From Alloacidobacterium sp035547425 (GTDB taxonomy: Bacteria > Acidobacteriota > Terriglobia > Terriglobales > Acidobacteriaceae), in NCBI GenBank assembly GCA_035547425.1, contig DASZUU010000051.1, positions 124,001-188,000 on the forward strand: DNA of 64,000 bases, given 5' to 3'. Positions 24,240-33,254 of the stretch are shown one piece after another (the first letter of the stretch is position 1; each line of letters opens with the position of its first letter). Under the pieces are notes generated by a model that ran no database searches, was not told the origin of the DNA, and worked only from the letters and a program-made list of their open reading frames with translations. Made by a program: the position numbers and the translations under genes.

Positions 24240-27200
24240 ATGCGATTCATGCGTGCTTTTGCCATTCTTGTAGTGTCTGCATGTTGTCTTCCATTCGCTT
24301 TCAGCCAGGCCACCACCTCGCTGCGCGGCCATATCACCGATTCCAGCGGGGCCGTGGTCCCAGGCGCACAGATACAGCTCACTTCTCCTTCAACCGGCAT
24401 CTCCAGACAAGGGACTTCAGACAGCACGGGCGAGTATGTCTTCCAACAACTAGCCCCGGGAAAATACACGCTTAAAGTGAGTGCGGAAGGGTTTGCGCCC
24501 GTTGAAAAACAAGGCATGAATCTGCTCGTAGGTCAGCCGGCGACCGAGGATGTGGCCCTTCCTGTAGCAACGGTGACGCAGCAGGTGACGGTCGATACAA
24601 ATGTGCAGCCGGTGTTGAATACGACGGATGCGACATTGGGGAATGCTTTTGCCGAGAAGCAAGTGCAGTCGCTGCCGATTGAAGGGCGCAATGTACCGGA
24701 TTTACTCACGTTGCAACCGGGCGTGACGTACCTTGGGCGCACGGACGATAACAACGGAACGAACGCGGTTGGAAACAACGATCAGGATTCGCGCAGCGGC
24801 ACGGTGAACGGCGGGCGCAGCGATCAGTCGAATATTACGCTTGACGGCATCGACGTCAATGACATGAACAACGGCTATGCCTTTACCAGTGTGTTACGCG
24901 TTACGCAGGATTCTGTCGGCGAATTTCGCGTGACAACCAGCAACCCGGATGCCGCAGAGGGTCGATCATCGGGCGCACAGGTGGGGCTGATTACGCGCAG
25001 CGGAACAAACCAGCTTCATGGCGCAGTGTACGAGTACAACCGGAGCAATCTGTTTGAAGCCAATGACTTTTTTAACAAGCAGCAACAGCTTGCAGCCGGC
25101 GCACCCAATACACCTCCAAAATTAATTCGCAATGTGTTCGGCGCGGCGGTGGGAGGGCCGATCTGGCGCAATAAAGTTTTCTATTTCCTGAACTATGAAG
25201 GGCGGCGTGACACCGAAGGTGAAAGCGTTAACGCGGGCACGGTGCCGCTGGATAGCTTTCGAGCGGGCAATATCAAATATCAGACGGCGAGCGGTTCAAT
25301 CTACACCCTGACGCCTTCCGATATTCAAGGCATGGATCCTCAGGGCATCGGAAATAATCCTAATATCCTTCAGCTGCTTTCTCAGTATCCGGAAGCGAAT
25401 GACCCGACTCAGGGCGATACCTACAATACCGCCGGTTTCCGTTTCCCTTATACGGTACACCGCAGCTACAACACGTATATTGCGCGCTTCGACTGGAATA
25501 TTACGAAGAACGGCAACCATACGATCTTCTGGCGCGGCAATCTTCAGAATGACGATGAGCCGTCGCCTCCCGCCTTTCCCGGCCAGCCGCCATCCAGTTC
25601 TACACTGACCAACAGCAAGGGCTTTGCTATCGGATACACGGCGGTATTAACACCGAACCTGGTGAATACGCTTCGCTATGGCCTGACAAGGCAAGGCGTG
25701 GATAATGCAGGCATTTCAAAAGACCCGCAGATTTACCTGGCAGCGGTGGCGCAGCCCCAGGCATTTACACGCAGCACCTCCTACATCATTCCCGTCCACA
25801 ATATTGTGGATGACCTCTCGTGGACCAAGCATGACCATAATTTTCAATTTGGCGTGAACATCCGAATTATTGATGATCAGCGTGCGAGCGATGCAAATTC
25901 GTATCCTGACGGGCAGATGAACCAGGGCTGGCTTTCAAACGGTTCTACAGTTGCTGGAAATGGCGGGCCATTCGATCCGCCAACGCATGGATATCCGGAC
26001 GTGAACCAGGTGTTTGTGAATCAGTACAACGATGCATTGCTTGGACTGGTAGGCATCATTACCGAAGGCGATGCAGTTTACAACTACACCAAGGAAGGCA
26101 CGGCGCTTCCCCTTGGGACACTGATTAAACGCGATTATCGCTGGAATGAATACGAGTTTTACGCGCAGGATTCGTGGAAGGCGCTGAAAAATCTAACGCT
26201 CACCTATGGACTGCGCTGGTCGTTACTGCAATCGCCGGCAGAAACAACCGGCACGCAAGTAGGATTGTGCAAAATGAATGCCGGCACCTGCTCGTCCTAT
26301 TCGCTGACCGACTATTACAAAGACAGCGCGCAGCAGGCGATCCAGGGCGGCGCAGCCAATGCAATCGGTGAAGTCGGATTTGATTTGAATGGCCGCTATA
26401 ACAATCGACCGGATTTCTGGAATATGGAGAAGAACGATATTGGGCCAAGACTTGCGCTAGCCTATTCGCCCACTCCGGAAAGCGGCTTCTGGAACAAGCT
26501 CTTCGGCAATAACAAGAGCAGCATCCGCGCAGGATATTCGCTTGTCTTCGATCACTTTGGTGCGGCCACGGTGAATACTTTCGACACAACCGGCTCCTAT
26601 GGATTGTCGAGCAACATCTCGAATCCGGTCGGCTCCGTGAATATTGCCCAGGCTCCACGCTTCACGAACATGACAACGATTCCGGCCAGCGTGCTGCCTG
26701 CAGCTCCGGCTGGAGGGTTTCCTGCGGTGCCTGATCCGACGCAGTTCAGCATTAGCTGGGGACTCGATTCAAAAATAAAGACACCGTATTCCCATCTGAT
26801 TGATTTTTCCATTGCGCGTGAATTGAAGAACGGCTCGTCTCTGGAGATATCGTATGTGGGGCGGCTTGCTCACCGGCTGCTGGCGCAGGAGGATGTGGCA
26901 ATGCCGATCAACCTAGTGGCAGCGGGCACTCCATATTTCGGCCCAGCCGCTGCTATGGCCAAATTAGCGCGAGCGAAGGTCCCTGTGGAGAGCGTGCAGC
27001 CAGTTCCCTATTGGGAGACGTTGTTTGGAAAGCTGGATGGCGCAGACATTGGATGGGGACCGCTTTCTGCCACCCAGAATGTTTACGAACTTTTTCAGCA
27101 GAACAAATACAACGAGACATATGCGCTGTATGAGCTCGATGTGCCTGATTCAGAGAGCGGAGCTGGTGTAAACCCGAATGGGACCTACCCATCCTACCGC

Positions 27201-28013
27201 TTTTATCACGATCAGTATTCGGCGCTATACGCCTGGCGTTCGATTGGATATTCCAACTATCATGCGCTGCAGGTGGTCTACCGCCAACAGTTTGGCGCCG
27301 GCTTGCAGGCAGACTTCAACTATACGCTGTCGAAGTCCATGGATATCACCTCTCAGTCAGAACGGTTGAACAGCTCCGGCTCAACAAATTATGCGCAGAT
27401 CATGAATACCTGGGATCCGAACCAGCTTTATGGGGTTTCTGATTTCGATGCGCGGCACCAGATCAATTCAAACTACATCTGGGAGCTGCCAATCGGACGT
27501 GGAAAGCAATTTCTCTCCGGTGCAAGCCGCATCACCGACCTGTTGATCGGCGGATGGCAGACGACAGGCATTATTCGCTGGACCAGCGGGTTTCCCTTCC
27601 TGATGAACAATGGCGCGTACTATCCGACAAATTGGGACATTCAGGGATTTGCCACGCAGATTGCTCCCATCCCTTCACGGGCTGCCAGACGCGGCAAATT
27701 AACGCAGCGCTTTGCCGATCCACAAGCAGTCTTCAATTCCTTCGACTTTACCTTGCCGGGATATTCGGGAACACGCAATTCGATGCGAGGCGACGGCTAC
27801 TTCAGCTGGGATACCGGCCTGAATAAATCATTTGCTGTTACGGAACGGGCAAAGCTGCAGCTGCGCTGGGAGATGTTTAACGTAACAAACAGCGTCCGAT
27901 TCGATTCGCATTCGATCAACGCGACACTCGACAATGCCCCGAATTTTGGGCAGGCGAGAACGCTTCTCACTAACAAGCGCCTGGCCCAGTTTGCGGCGCG
28001 CATTGAATTTTAA
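24240..28013 (+). CDS. TonB-dependent receptor with carboxypeptidase regulatory-like domain
   Basis: This 1257-residue receptor starts at ATG 24240, five bases after AGGAG; an ATG at 24198 lacks a ribosome site. After the signal peptide (PFAFSQA around residues 18-24) come a regulatory-like sandwich (RGHITDSSGAVVPGAQI), a plug with NVPDLLTLQPGVTYLG and ITLDGIDVNDMNN, and the barrel, which ends in ARIEF with the terminal Phe of barrel proteins. It is a paralogue of the receptor at 15956 but clearly diverged. A terminator follows, and a GH2 glycosidase starts 165 bases downstream on the same strand. Import of the sugars released by that enzyme is plausible but inferred. No SusD-like partner is present. 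Confidence 0.92.
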   Translation: MRFMRAFAILVVSACCLPFAFSQATTSLRGHITDSSGAVVPGAQIQLTSPSTGISRQGTSDSTGEYVFQQLAPGKYTLKVSAEGFAPVEKQGMNLLVGQPATEDVALPVATVTQQVTVDTNVQPVLNTTDATLGNAFAEKQVQSLPIEGRNVPDLLTLQPGVTYLGRTDDNNGTNAVGNNDQDSRSGTVNGGRSDQSNITLDGIDVNDMNNGYAFTSVLRVTQDSVGEFRVTTSNPDAAEGRSSGAQVGLITRSGTNQLHGAVYEYNRSNLFEANDFFNKQQQLAAGAPNTPPKLIRNVFGAAVGGPIWRNKVFYFLNYEGRRDTEGESVNAGTVPLDSFRAGNIKYQTASGSIYTLTPSDIQGMDPQGIGNNPNILQLLSQYPEANDPTQGDTYNTAGFRFPYTVHRSYNTYIARFDWNITKNGNHTIFWRGNLQNDDEPSPPAFPGQPPSSSTLTNSKGFAIGYTAVLTPNLVNTLRYGLTRQGVDNAGISKDPQIYLAAVAQPQAFTRSTSYIIPVHNIVDDLSWTKHDHNFQFGVNIRIIDDQRASDANSYPDGQMNQGWLSNGSTVAGNGGPFDPPTHGYPDVNQVFVNQYNDALLGLVGIITEGDAVYNYTKEGTALPLGTLIKRDYRWNEYEFYAQDSWKALKNLTLTYGLRWSLLQSPAETTGTQVGLCKMNAGTCSSYSLTDYYKDSAQQAIQGGAANAIGEVGFDLNGRYNNRPDFWNMEKNDIGPRLALAYSPTPESGFWNKLFGNNKSSIRAGYSLVFDHFGAATVNTFDTTGSYGLSSNISNPVGSVNIAQAPRFTNMTTIPASVLPAAPAGGFPAVPDPTQFSISWGLDSKIKTPYSHLIDFSIARELKNGSSLEISYVGRLAHRLLAQEDVAMPINLVAAGTPYFGPAAAMAKLARAKVPVESVQPVPYWETLFGKLDGADIGWGPLSATQNVYELFQQNKYNETYALYELDVPDSESGAGVNPNGTYPSYRFYHDQYSALYAWRSIGYSNYHALQVVYRQQFGAGLQADFNYTLSKSMDITSQSERLNSSGSTNYAQIMNTWDPNQLYGVSDFDARHQINSNYIWELPIGRGKQFLSGASRITDLLIGGWQTTGIIRWTSGFPFLMNNGAYYPTNWDIQGFATQIAPIPSRAARRGKLTQRFADPQAVFNSFDFTLPGYSGTRNSMRGDGYFSWDTGLNKSFAVTERAKLQLRWEMFNVTNSVRFDSHSINATLDNAPNFGQARTLLTNKRLAQFAARIEF

Positions 28014-28035
28014 ATTCCATAGAAACAGGCCGATG

Positions 28036-28076
28036 AAGCGCTGAGAGCCCGAACGATGTGGGCTCCCAGCGTTTTA
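28036..28076 (+). terminator. rho-independent terminator after the 24240 receptor
   Basis: Stem CGCTG-A-GAGCCC pairs with GGGCTC-C-CAGCG with one internal mismatch and a nine-base loop, followed by TTTTA. It separates the receptor from the GH2 gene. Confidence 0.75.
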
Positions 28077-28177
28077 CCTTGCAAGACGATTGTCGATGAT
28101 GAACTTTTTGCTGCGTTCTCCGGCAATCATCGGGTATGGTGGAGTGCGGATTGAAAACGGTTGCATTGGGGAGATGT

Positions 28178-30499
28178 ATGGATAGACGCGATTTTATGAA
28201 GACCAGCGGTACGCTGCTGGCCGGCGCGGCAGTAGGTAAAGGCAAGCTGTTTGCGGAAGAAAACCGGCACAATGGCCGCTTGGTTTTGTCGATGAATCGA
28301 GGCTGGCGATATAGCCCGAAGTTCGTTGAGGGCGGGCACGATGCGGATTTTGATGACTCGGGCTTTGATCGAGTGGTAGTGCCGCATACGAATATCAAGC
28401 TGCCATGGCACGCATTCGATGACAAGGATTACGAGTTCATTTCGCTCTATCGGCGCAAATTTCGCCTGCCTGCCGAAGCACGCGGCAAGCGCGTGTTTGT
28501 GGATTTTGAAGGCGTCATGACTGCCTCGACGGTGTGGATCAACGGCAAGCGGCTCGGCGAATACAAGGGCGGCTATACTCCGTTCTCGTTTGAACTGACG
28601 CCGCACATAAATTTTGAGGGCGAAAATGTGCTGGCAGTCGATGTGGATTCCACGGAGCGATCGGATATCCCTCCATTCGGCTATCAGATCGACTATATGA
28701 CCTTTGGCGGTATCTACCGTGAAGTTTCGCTCCGCATCGTTCCGTCGACTTTTATTGAAAATATCTTTGACCATCCCAAAGATGTATTGAGTGGAAGTCC
28801 TTCACTCGATGTCGAATGCTTTGTCCAGCATCTGGAGCCATCGACTGAAGCATTCACCCTGCAGGCTACCTTATTCGACAGCGAGAGAATGGTTGCGAAG
28901 GCTTCCGGGAAAGTGCCTGCCTCCGATACGACGGCGGAACCGGCGAGTCACGTCGTTGCGTTCGACAAGTTGAGCGGGATCGAGTTATGGGACCTGCAGA
29001 AGCCCAAACTGTACACCGTGAAAGTGCAGTTGCTACGCGGGCAGAATGTGGTGGATGAAGATCACCGCCGCATTGGTTTTCGCGAAGCTCAATTTACCGA
29101 TCATGGTTTTGAGCTGAACGGCAAAGTTATTAAACTGCGCGGCCTGGATCGACACCAGACGTTTCCATTTGTGGGGCAGGCCATGCCGGGACGCGTGCAG
29201 AAGCGCGATGCACATATTCTACGCAGGCAACTGCATTGCAATATCGTGCGCACATCGCATTATCCGCAATCGCGGCACTTTCTGGATGCGTGCGATGAGT
29301 ACGGATTGCTTGTGCTGGAGGAGATCCCAGGCTGGCAGCATATCGGAGATAAGGCGTGGCAGGACATCTCGGTTGATAATGTCAGCCGCATGATCCGGCG
29401 GGACTGGAACCATCCTTCGATTATCTTGTGGGGCGTGCGTATCAATGAATCGCGGGATAACCATGATTTTTATACGCGCACAAACGCCATGGCACATAAG
29501 CTCGACCCGACGCGGCAGACAGGCGGCATCCGCTACTTCCAGGAATCGGAGTTTCTGGAGGACGTTTTCACGATGAATGATTTTGGATGGCCTTTACTGC
29601 CACCGAATCATCCCCGCTATTTGAATACGGAATTTGTGGGGCATACCTATCCGGTGAAGACCACGGATGACGATGAACGTCACCGCGAACACACGATTCG
29701 CCATGCACGGATTCATAATCAGCTGGCGTCGAATCCGCAGTATTCCGGCGGCATTGGCTGGTGCGCGTTTGATTACAACACGCATTCCGACTTTGGCGCA
29801 GGCGATCGCATCTGCTATCACGGCGTCACCGATATTTTCAGAGAGCCGAAGCCTGCGGCAGGCTTCTATAAGTCGCAATGCGATCCGGAAGAAGAGATCG
29901 TGCTGGAACCTGCATTTCACTGGGCGCAGAGCGACGAAGCTGTCCACTTCACGATTGCGATGATTTGCTCCAACTGCGACCACCTGAAGTTCTCGGTAAA
30001 AAATGGCGATGCATGGAAGCTGCTGGCCGAGATCGATCCCGATCGCGAACAGTTCGGGCATTTGCAATATCCTCCGTTCAGCCTAGATTTAACGAAGCAG
30101 CGATGGGAATGGGGCGATCTGCGAATCGATGGCTATCTAAAAGGCAAACAGGTTATTTCTAAAACGTATTCCGGGCGCGGCGTGGATCAGAAATTTGCGA
30201 TCGCTGCCGATGATCATGAGATCTTCGGCGATGGCGCGGATACGACTCGCGTTGTGTTGCGGGTTACAGATGAATTCGGCGCGATACGTCCGTATGCGAA
30301 TGATCCGATTATTCTGACGCTGGAGGGGCCGGCAGAGTTGATTGGCGATAATCCTTTTGGGCTGATCGGCGGAACTGGCGCGGTGTGGATACGCGCCAAG
30401 GAAGAGGCCGGAACAGTGCGGCTGACGGCAAAACATCCACGCCTGGGAAGCCGGACTGTGGAGATTGCGGTTCGACAGGCTGAGGGAGAAACGATCTAA
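28178..30499 (+). CDS. Tat-exported glycoside hydrolase family 2 protein (beta-galactosidase-like)
   Basis: This 774-residue enzyme has a twin-arginine signal (MDRRDFMKTSGTLLAG) from ATG 28178, preceded by GGGGAG. The GH2 order is visible: jelly-roll sugar-binding domain (MNRGWRYSPKF, RKFRLPAEARGKRVF), immunoglobulin-like domain, then the barrel. GH2 blocks are LRGLDRHQTFPFVG, NHPSIILWGVRINE with the putative acid/base Glu424, and the putative nucleophile Glu485 in LNTEFVG. The acid/base region WGVRINE differs from the common WSLGNE but keeps Asn-Glu. Family members cleave beta-galactosides, glucuronides or mannosides; the substrate cannot be set from sequence. It would act in the periplasm and may feed the receptor upstream. 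Confidence 0.87.
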   Translation: MDRRDFMKTSGTLLAGAAVGKGKLFAEENRHNGRLVLSMNRGWRYSPKFVEGGHDADFDDSGFDRVVVPHTNIKLPWHAFDDKDYEFISLYRRKFRLPAEARGKRVFVDFEGVMTASTVWINGKRLGEYKGGYTPFSFELTPHINFEGENVLAVDVDSTERSDIPPFGYQIDYMTFGGIYREVSLRIVPSTFIENIFDHPKDVLSGSPSLDVECFVQHLEPSTEAFTLQATLFDSERMVAKASGKVPASDTTAEPASHVVAFDKLSGIELWDLQKPKLYTVKVQLLRGQNVVDEDHRRIGFREAQFTDHGFELNGKVIKLRGLDRHQTFPFVGQAMPGRVQKRDAHILRRQLHCNIVRTSHYPQSRHFLDACDEYGLLVLEEIPGWQHIGDKAWQDISVDNVSRMIRRDWNHPSIILWGVRINESRDNHDFYTRTNAMAHKLDPTRQTGGIRYFQESEFLEDVFTMNDFGWPLLPPNHPRYLNTEFVGHTYPVKTTDDDERHREHTIRHARIHNQLASNPQYSGGIGWCAFDYNTHSDFGAGDRICYHGVTDIFREPKPAAGFYKSQCDPEEEIVLEPAFHWAQSDEAVHFTIAMICSNCDHLKFSVKNGDAWKLLAEIDPDREQFGHLQYPPFSLDLTKQRWEWGDLRIDGYLKGKQVISKTYSGRGVDQKFAIAADDHEIFGDGADTTRVVLRVTDEFGAIRPYANDPIILTLEGPAELIGDNPFGLIGGTGAVWIRAKEEAGTVRLTAKHPRLGSRTVEIAVRQAEGETI

Positions 30500-30502
30500 A
30501 TT

Positions 30503-30536
30503 AAAAAAGCGCAGCGAAATTCCGCTGCGCTTTTCT
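30503..30536. terminator. bidirectional terminator between GH2 and KTSC genes
   Basis: Twelve-base stem AAAAGCGCAGCG / CGCTGCGCTTTT with a six-base loop, flanked by A's on the left and TTTT on the right, between convergent genes. It resembles the hairpin at 15908 in its GCGCAG core. Confidence 0.9.
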
Positions 30537-30767
30537 CTAAGCACGCCCTTTGTGGATGATCGTATAGTGATAATCTCTCGACTTAAAGACGTGATTTAGA
30601 TAGGTGCCTTTCGAGTCTGCCGCCATAAAGGCGTCGTATTCTTCCTCGGGCACACGGAAGTAGCGGTATACGTCGCCGCTGTCGCGGAATTCGATTTCCA
30701 ACGTGCGGCGGCCCGGCTCATATCCAATAGATGCGATGCTGGTTGAGCTTACCGCCACTCGTTTCAT
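30537..30767 (-). CDS. KTSC-domain protein
   Basis: This 76-residue protein is a single KTSC domain, a small fold named after a conserved Lys-Thr-Ser-Cys stretch; here the corresponding stretch reads KGTY, so the name-giving residues are only partly kept. Other conserved parts are SSTSIASIGYEP at the N-terminus and VYRYFRVPEEEYDAFM in the middle. No signal peptide or membrane segment is seen. The domain's function is not well established; an RNA-related role has been suggested in related proteins. It starts three bases after the msrA stop and shares its transcript. Oxidative-stress repair is therefore a possible setting. Confidence 0.8.
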   Translation of the reverse strand: MKRVAVSSTSIASIGYEPGRRTLEIEFRDSGDVYRYFRVPEEEYDAFMAADSKGTYLNHVFKSRDYHYTIIHKGRA

Positions 30768-30770
30768 TGT

Positions 30771-31241
30771 TTAGATATGGCAACTGGCAAGGCCGCGCTT
30801 TTCGAGATATTTCTGGTGATAATCTTCCGCTCTCCAGAAAGTCTGTGCGGGCACAACCTGCGTCACGATGGGTTTCGGAAACTTTTTTTCGGCTGTCAGC
30901 TTTTCGATGACACGCTTTGCGGCGGCTTCCTGCTCAGGTGAATGATAGAAGATGACTGAGCGATACTGCGTGCCCCAGTCCGGTCCCTGGCGATTCAGCG
31001 TTGTCGGATCATGGAGCGCGAAAAAGGCTTCCAGCAGTCTTTCGTAGCTCACTTTTTCCGGGTCGAAGGTCAGCTCGACCACTTCGGCGTGACCGGTTGC
31101 GTCCGTGCATACATCCTTGTAAGTGGGGTTGTCGAGCTTGCCGCCTTCGTATCCGACGGCGGTTTCCAAAACACCCGGGATACGGCCAAACTCTACTTCG
31201 ACTCCCCAGAAGCAGCCCGCTCCAAATGTCGCTTTTTCCAT
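30771..31241 (-). CDS. msrA: peptide-methionine (S)-S-oxide reductase MsrA
   Basis: MsrA reduces methionine-S-sulfoxide in proteins. This protein is 156 residues, with the catalytic cysteine Cys10 in the GCFWG motif (FGAGCFWGVE) and a resolving cysteine at 154 in the tail LASCHI. Other family blocks, GYEGG and GHAEVVELTFDP, are present. No signal peptide is seen, so it is cytoplasmic. AAAGGA precedes the start codon at a normal distance. The KTSC gene follows three bases after its stop, so the two are probably co-transcribed. No msrB is adjacent. Confidence 0.96.
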   Translation of the reverse strand: MEKATFGAGCFWGVEVEFGRIPGVLETAVGYEGGKLDNPTYKDVCTDATGHAEVVELTFDPEKVSYERLLEAFFALHDPTTLNRQGPDWGTQYRSVIFYHSPEQEAAAKRVIEKLTAEKKFPKPIVTQVVPAQTFWRAEDYHQKYLEKRGLASCHI

Positions 31242-31290
31242 AAATATTCCTTTCGGTGCAATATTAGATGTCGAAACAGACCATTTGGCA

Positions 31291-31965
31291 TCAGTTCAGG
31301 CGAATCCTGGACGCATGGGCTGCCAGTATCTCTGCGACTTCCGTGTGCCCACGCTCCCGGGCATAATCGAGCGGCGATTTTCCTTGATCGCAGTACTGAT
31401 CGAGGCGCGCTCCATGTTTCAGCAGCAGTAATACCCAGTCCTTCTTGCCGGAGGCGGCGGCCTGCAGCAAAGGAGTATAGCCGCCGTGTTGGACAGCATT
31501 CACATCGGCTCCTGCTTCGATAAGCGCAAGCACGGTTTCGATAGAGCTGTTGAGCGCGACACAGGCATGCAAAGGCTGGTTGCGCAGGGGATTATGCGAA
31601 AACTGATGAACGTGCGCCCCATGTTCCAAAAGCAGCGTGACTGTCTCGCCATTGGAGAAAGCTGCAGCCAGATGAAGCGGCGTCCAACCGTCGGGGGAAA
31701 TCGCTCGCGCAGACATGGCATCGGCAGCAATGAGTTGGTGCAGCCGGGCGCAGTTACCAACGGCAGCAGCCTCGAAGATATCCAGTTCTTTGAGATGCGT
31801 CAGCAGAAAATCGCGGATGATCGCTTGTTGCGTGTAGACAGAAAGCATAAGCGCCGATATGCCCTGCGCGTCCCGCGATTGTGCCAGCGATGGATGCTCC
31901 CCGACTGCTTCGGCAATTTCGGCTGTCTTTCCCTGACGGATAAGGTCGAAGAAGTGCTGGCTCAT
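31291..31965 (-). CDS. ankyrin-repeat protein
   Basis: This 224-residue protein is composed largely of ankyrin repeats. Clear repeat units include DGWTPLHLAAAFSNGETV, NQPLHACVALNSSIETV, GGYTPLLQAAASGKKDWV and KSPLDYARERGHTEVAEIL, with the GADVNA-type turns between them. Such repeats bind other proteins; no enzyme domain is present. The start is placed at ATG 31965 because the longer frame upstream (to 32052) would overlap the divergent ccmE start and lacks repeat character. The target protein is unknown. It lies between msrA and the ccm genes and is not obviously linked to either. Confidence 0.85.
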   Translation of the reverse strand: MSQHFFDLIRQGKTAEIAEAVGEHPSLAQSRDAQGISALMLSVYTQQAIIRDFLLTHLKELDIFEAAAVGNCARLHQLIAADAMSARAISPDGWTPLHLAAAFSNGETVTLLLEHGAHVHQFSHNPLRNQPLHACVALNSSIETVLALIEAGADVNAVQHGGYTPLLQAAASGKKDWVLLLLKHGARLDQYCDQGKSPLDYARERGHTEVAEILAAHASRIRLN

Positions 31966-32041
31966 GCGGCGAGTATAGCTCTGTTCGCATAAGTTTTGGG
32001 GCAGATCAGGCGCCGGGTTCTGCAGTAGAATAATCGCAGCC

Positions 32042-32503
32042 ATGAAAAGCAAAAATCAGGGCACACGCATCGGCATTGCCATTGTGATTGTTCTGGGCAC
32101 AATCATCTATCTCGCCATCAGCGCGGCGCAGGCCAACAAGAGCTACTATGTCACTATCCAGGAGCTGCAAGGGATGGGCAACAAGGCGTATACGCGCCAT
32201 CTTCGTGTTGCCGGTAACGTGCAGCCCGGGTCTATTGAGCGCAAAGGCATGGGCGCAAATTTCGTTCTGGTAGAGAATACGCGCACGCTGCGGGTGACGT
32301 ATCAGGGCGATGAGCCGCCGCCGGATACCTTCAAGGACAACTCGCAGGCGCTGGCGATCGGCACATTTGGGCGCGATGGTGTTTTCCATGCCACGCAGCT
32401 TCAGGCCAAGTGCGCTTCGAAGTATGCTCCTGCGCAGCCGGGACAAAACACGGCGGCGACGCAGGCTTCCGGGACAGCTGCAGCGGTTCCCTTATCAAAG
32501 TAA
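32042..32503 (+). CDS. ccmE: cytochrome c maturation protein CcmE, CxxxY variant
   Basis: CcmE is a membrane-anchored chaperone that holds heme covalently on its way to apocytochrome c. The 153-residue protein has one N-terminal transmembrane helix (about 10-29) and the beta-barrel domain. The heme-attaching His and Tyr of AKHDENYTP in the E. coli protein correspond here to AKCASKYAP: Cys124 replaces His, Tyr128 is kept. This CxxxY form is known from Desulfovibrio and some archaea, where heme handling differs. The gene is followed by a repeat and ccmA, ybaK and ccmB. No ccmC, ccmF, ccmG or ccmH lies in the window. Confidence 0.92.
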   Translation: MKSKNQGTRIGIAIVIVLGTIIYLAISAAQANKSYYVTIQELQGMGNKAYTRHLRVAGNVQPGSIERKGMGANFVLVENTRTLRVTYQGDEPPPDTFKDNSQALAIGTFGRDGVFHATQLQAKCASKYAPAQPGQNTAATQASGTAAAVPLSK

Positions 32504-32521
32504 CATTGCGATTCCCCGATA

Positions 32522-32569
32522 CTGTCATCCCCCACTTCGCTTCACTCAGCGCCAGGATGGCAGGTGCTT
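32522..32569. repeat. short intergenic repeat between ccmE and ccmA
   Basis: GTCATCCCCCACTTCGCTTC followed by ACTCAGCGCCAGGATGGCAG forms an imperfect fold-back of the same family as the copies at 9383 and 14862. Confidence 0.55.
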
Positions 32570-32609
32570 CTTTATCATCGGAGAGTGGATATTCACATAA
32601 TCGGCTCGC

Positions 32610-33254
32610 ATGCCCACCGCACAGCTTAAAGACATTTCGAAGCTCTATGGAACCTTCGCGGCCTTGCGCAAAGTATCGCTTACGCTGGAAGCGGGCCGCT
32701 GTTATGTGTTGCTGGGAGAAAACGGCGCAGGCAAATCGACGCTGCTGCGGGTGCTGGCAGGACTTTTACGCCCGACCTATGGCTCGATTCAGGTTTTAGG
32801 CACAACGCCGGAAGAGGCGCGGGAGCGTGTTGGCTATATGAGCCATGCACCGATGCTTTACGACGAATACACCGGCATGGAAAACCTGCGCTACTTCGCC
32901 GATCTTTATCGCACGCAAACATGCCTTGCTCCGGAAGAAGCATTGTGTTCCGTCGGGCTCGATCCTGCTCTCGCACGGCCCGTGGGGCAGTATTCCCAGG
33001 GCATGCGGCAGCGGGCATCGTTGGCGCGTGTGCTGCTTTCTCAGCCGCAGTTGCTGTTGCTGGACGAGCCTTTCTCGAACATGGATATCGGCAGCGCTCA
33101 CCAGATGCTCGATATGTTGGCAAGGCTGAAGGCGGAAGGGCGAACGATTGTGCTGACCACGCACCAACGCGAACTGGCAGAGCCACTGGCCGATGCCCTG
33201 ATTACACTGGTGGCTGGAAGTATCAACACCGTCACGCCGAGAGAATCCAGATGA
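32610..33254 (+). CDS. ccmA: heme exporter ATP-binding protein CcmA
   Basis: CcmA is the ATPase of the CcmABCD complex, which releases heme-loaded CcmE. At 214 residues it is a standard small ABC ATPase, with Walker A GENGAGKST at about 36-44, the signature YSQGMRQRASLARVL and Walker B LLLLDEPFSNMD, then a switch His in LTTHQRE. Its stop overlaps the ybaK start (ATGA at 33251), so it is translated with ybaK and ccmB. A repeat lies between ccmE and ccmA, but all are in the same direction. It acts at the cytoplasmic side of the inner membrane with CcmB. Confidence 0.92.
   Translation: MPTAQLKDISKLYGTFAALRKVSLTLEAGRCYVLLGENGAGKSTLLRVLAGLLRPTYGSIQVLGTTPEEARERVGYMSHAPMLYDEYTGMENLRYFADLYRTQTCLAPEEALCSVGLDPALARPVGQYSQGMRQRASLARVLLSQPQLLLLDEPFSNMDIGSAHQMLDMLARLKAEGRTIVLTTHQRELAEPLADALITLVAGSINTVTPRESR

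Noticed and set aside
31966..32052. Longer N-terminus of the ankyrin protein
   Set aside because: It would overlap the divergent ccmE start and shows no ankyrin pattern; the ATG at 31965 is preferred.
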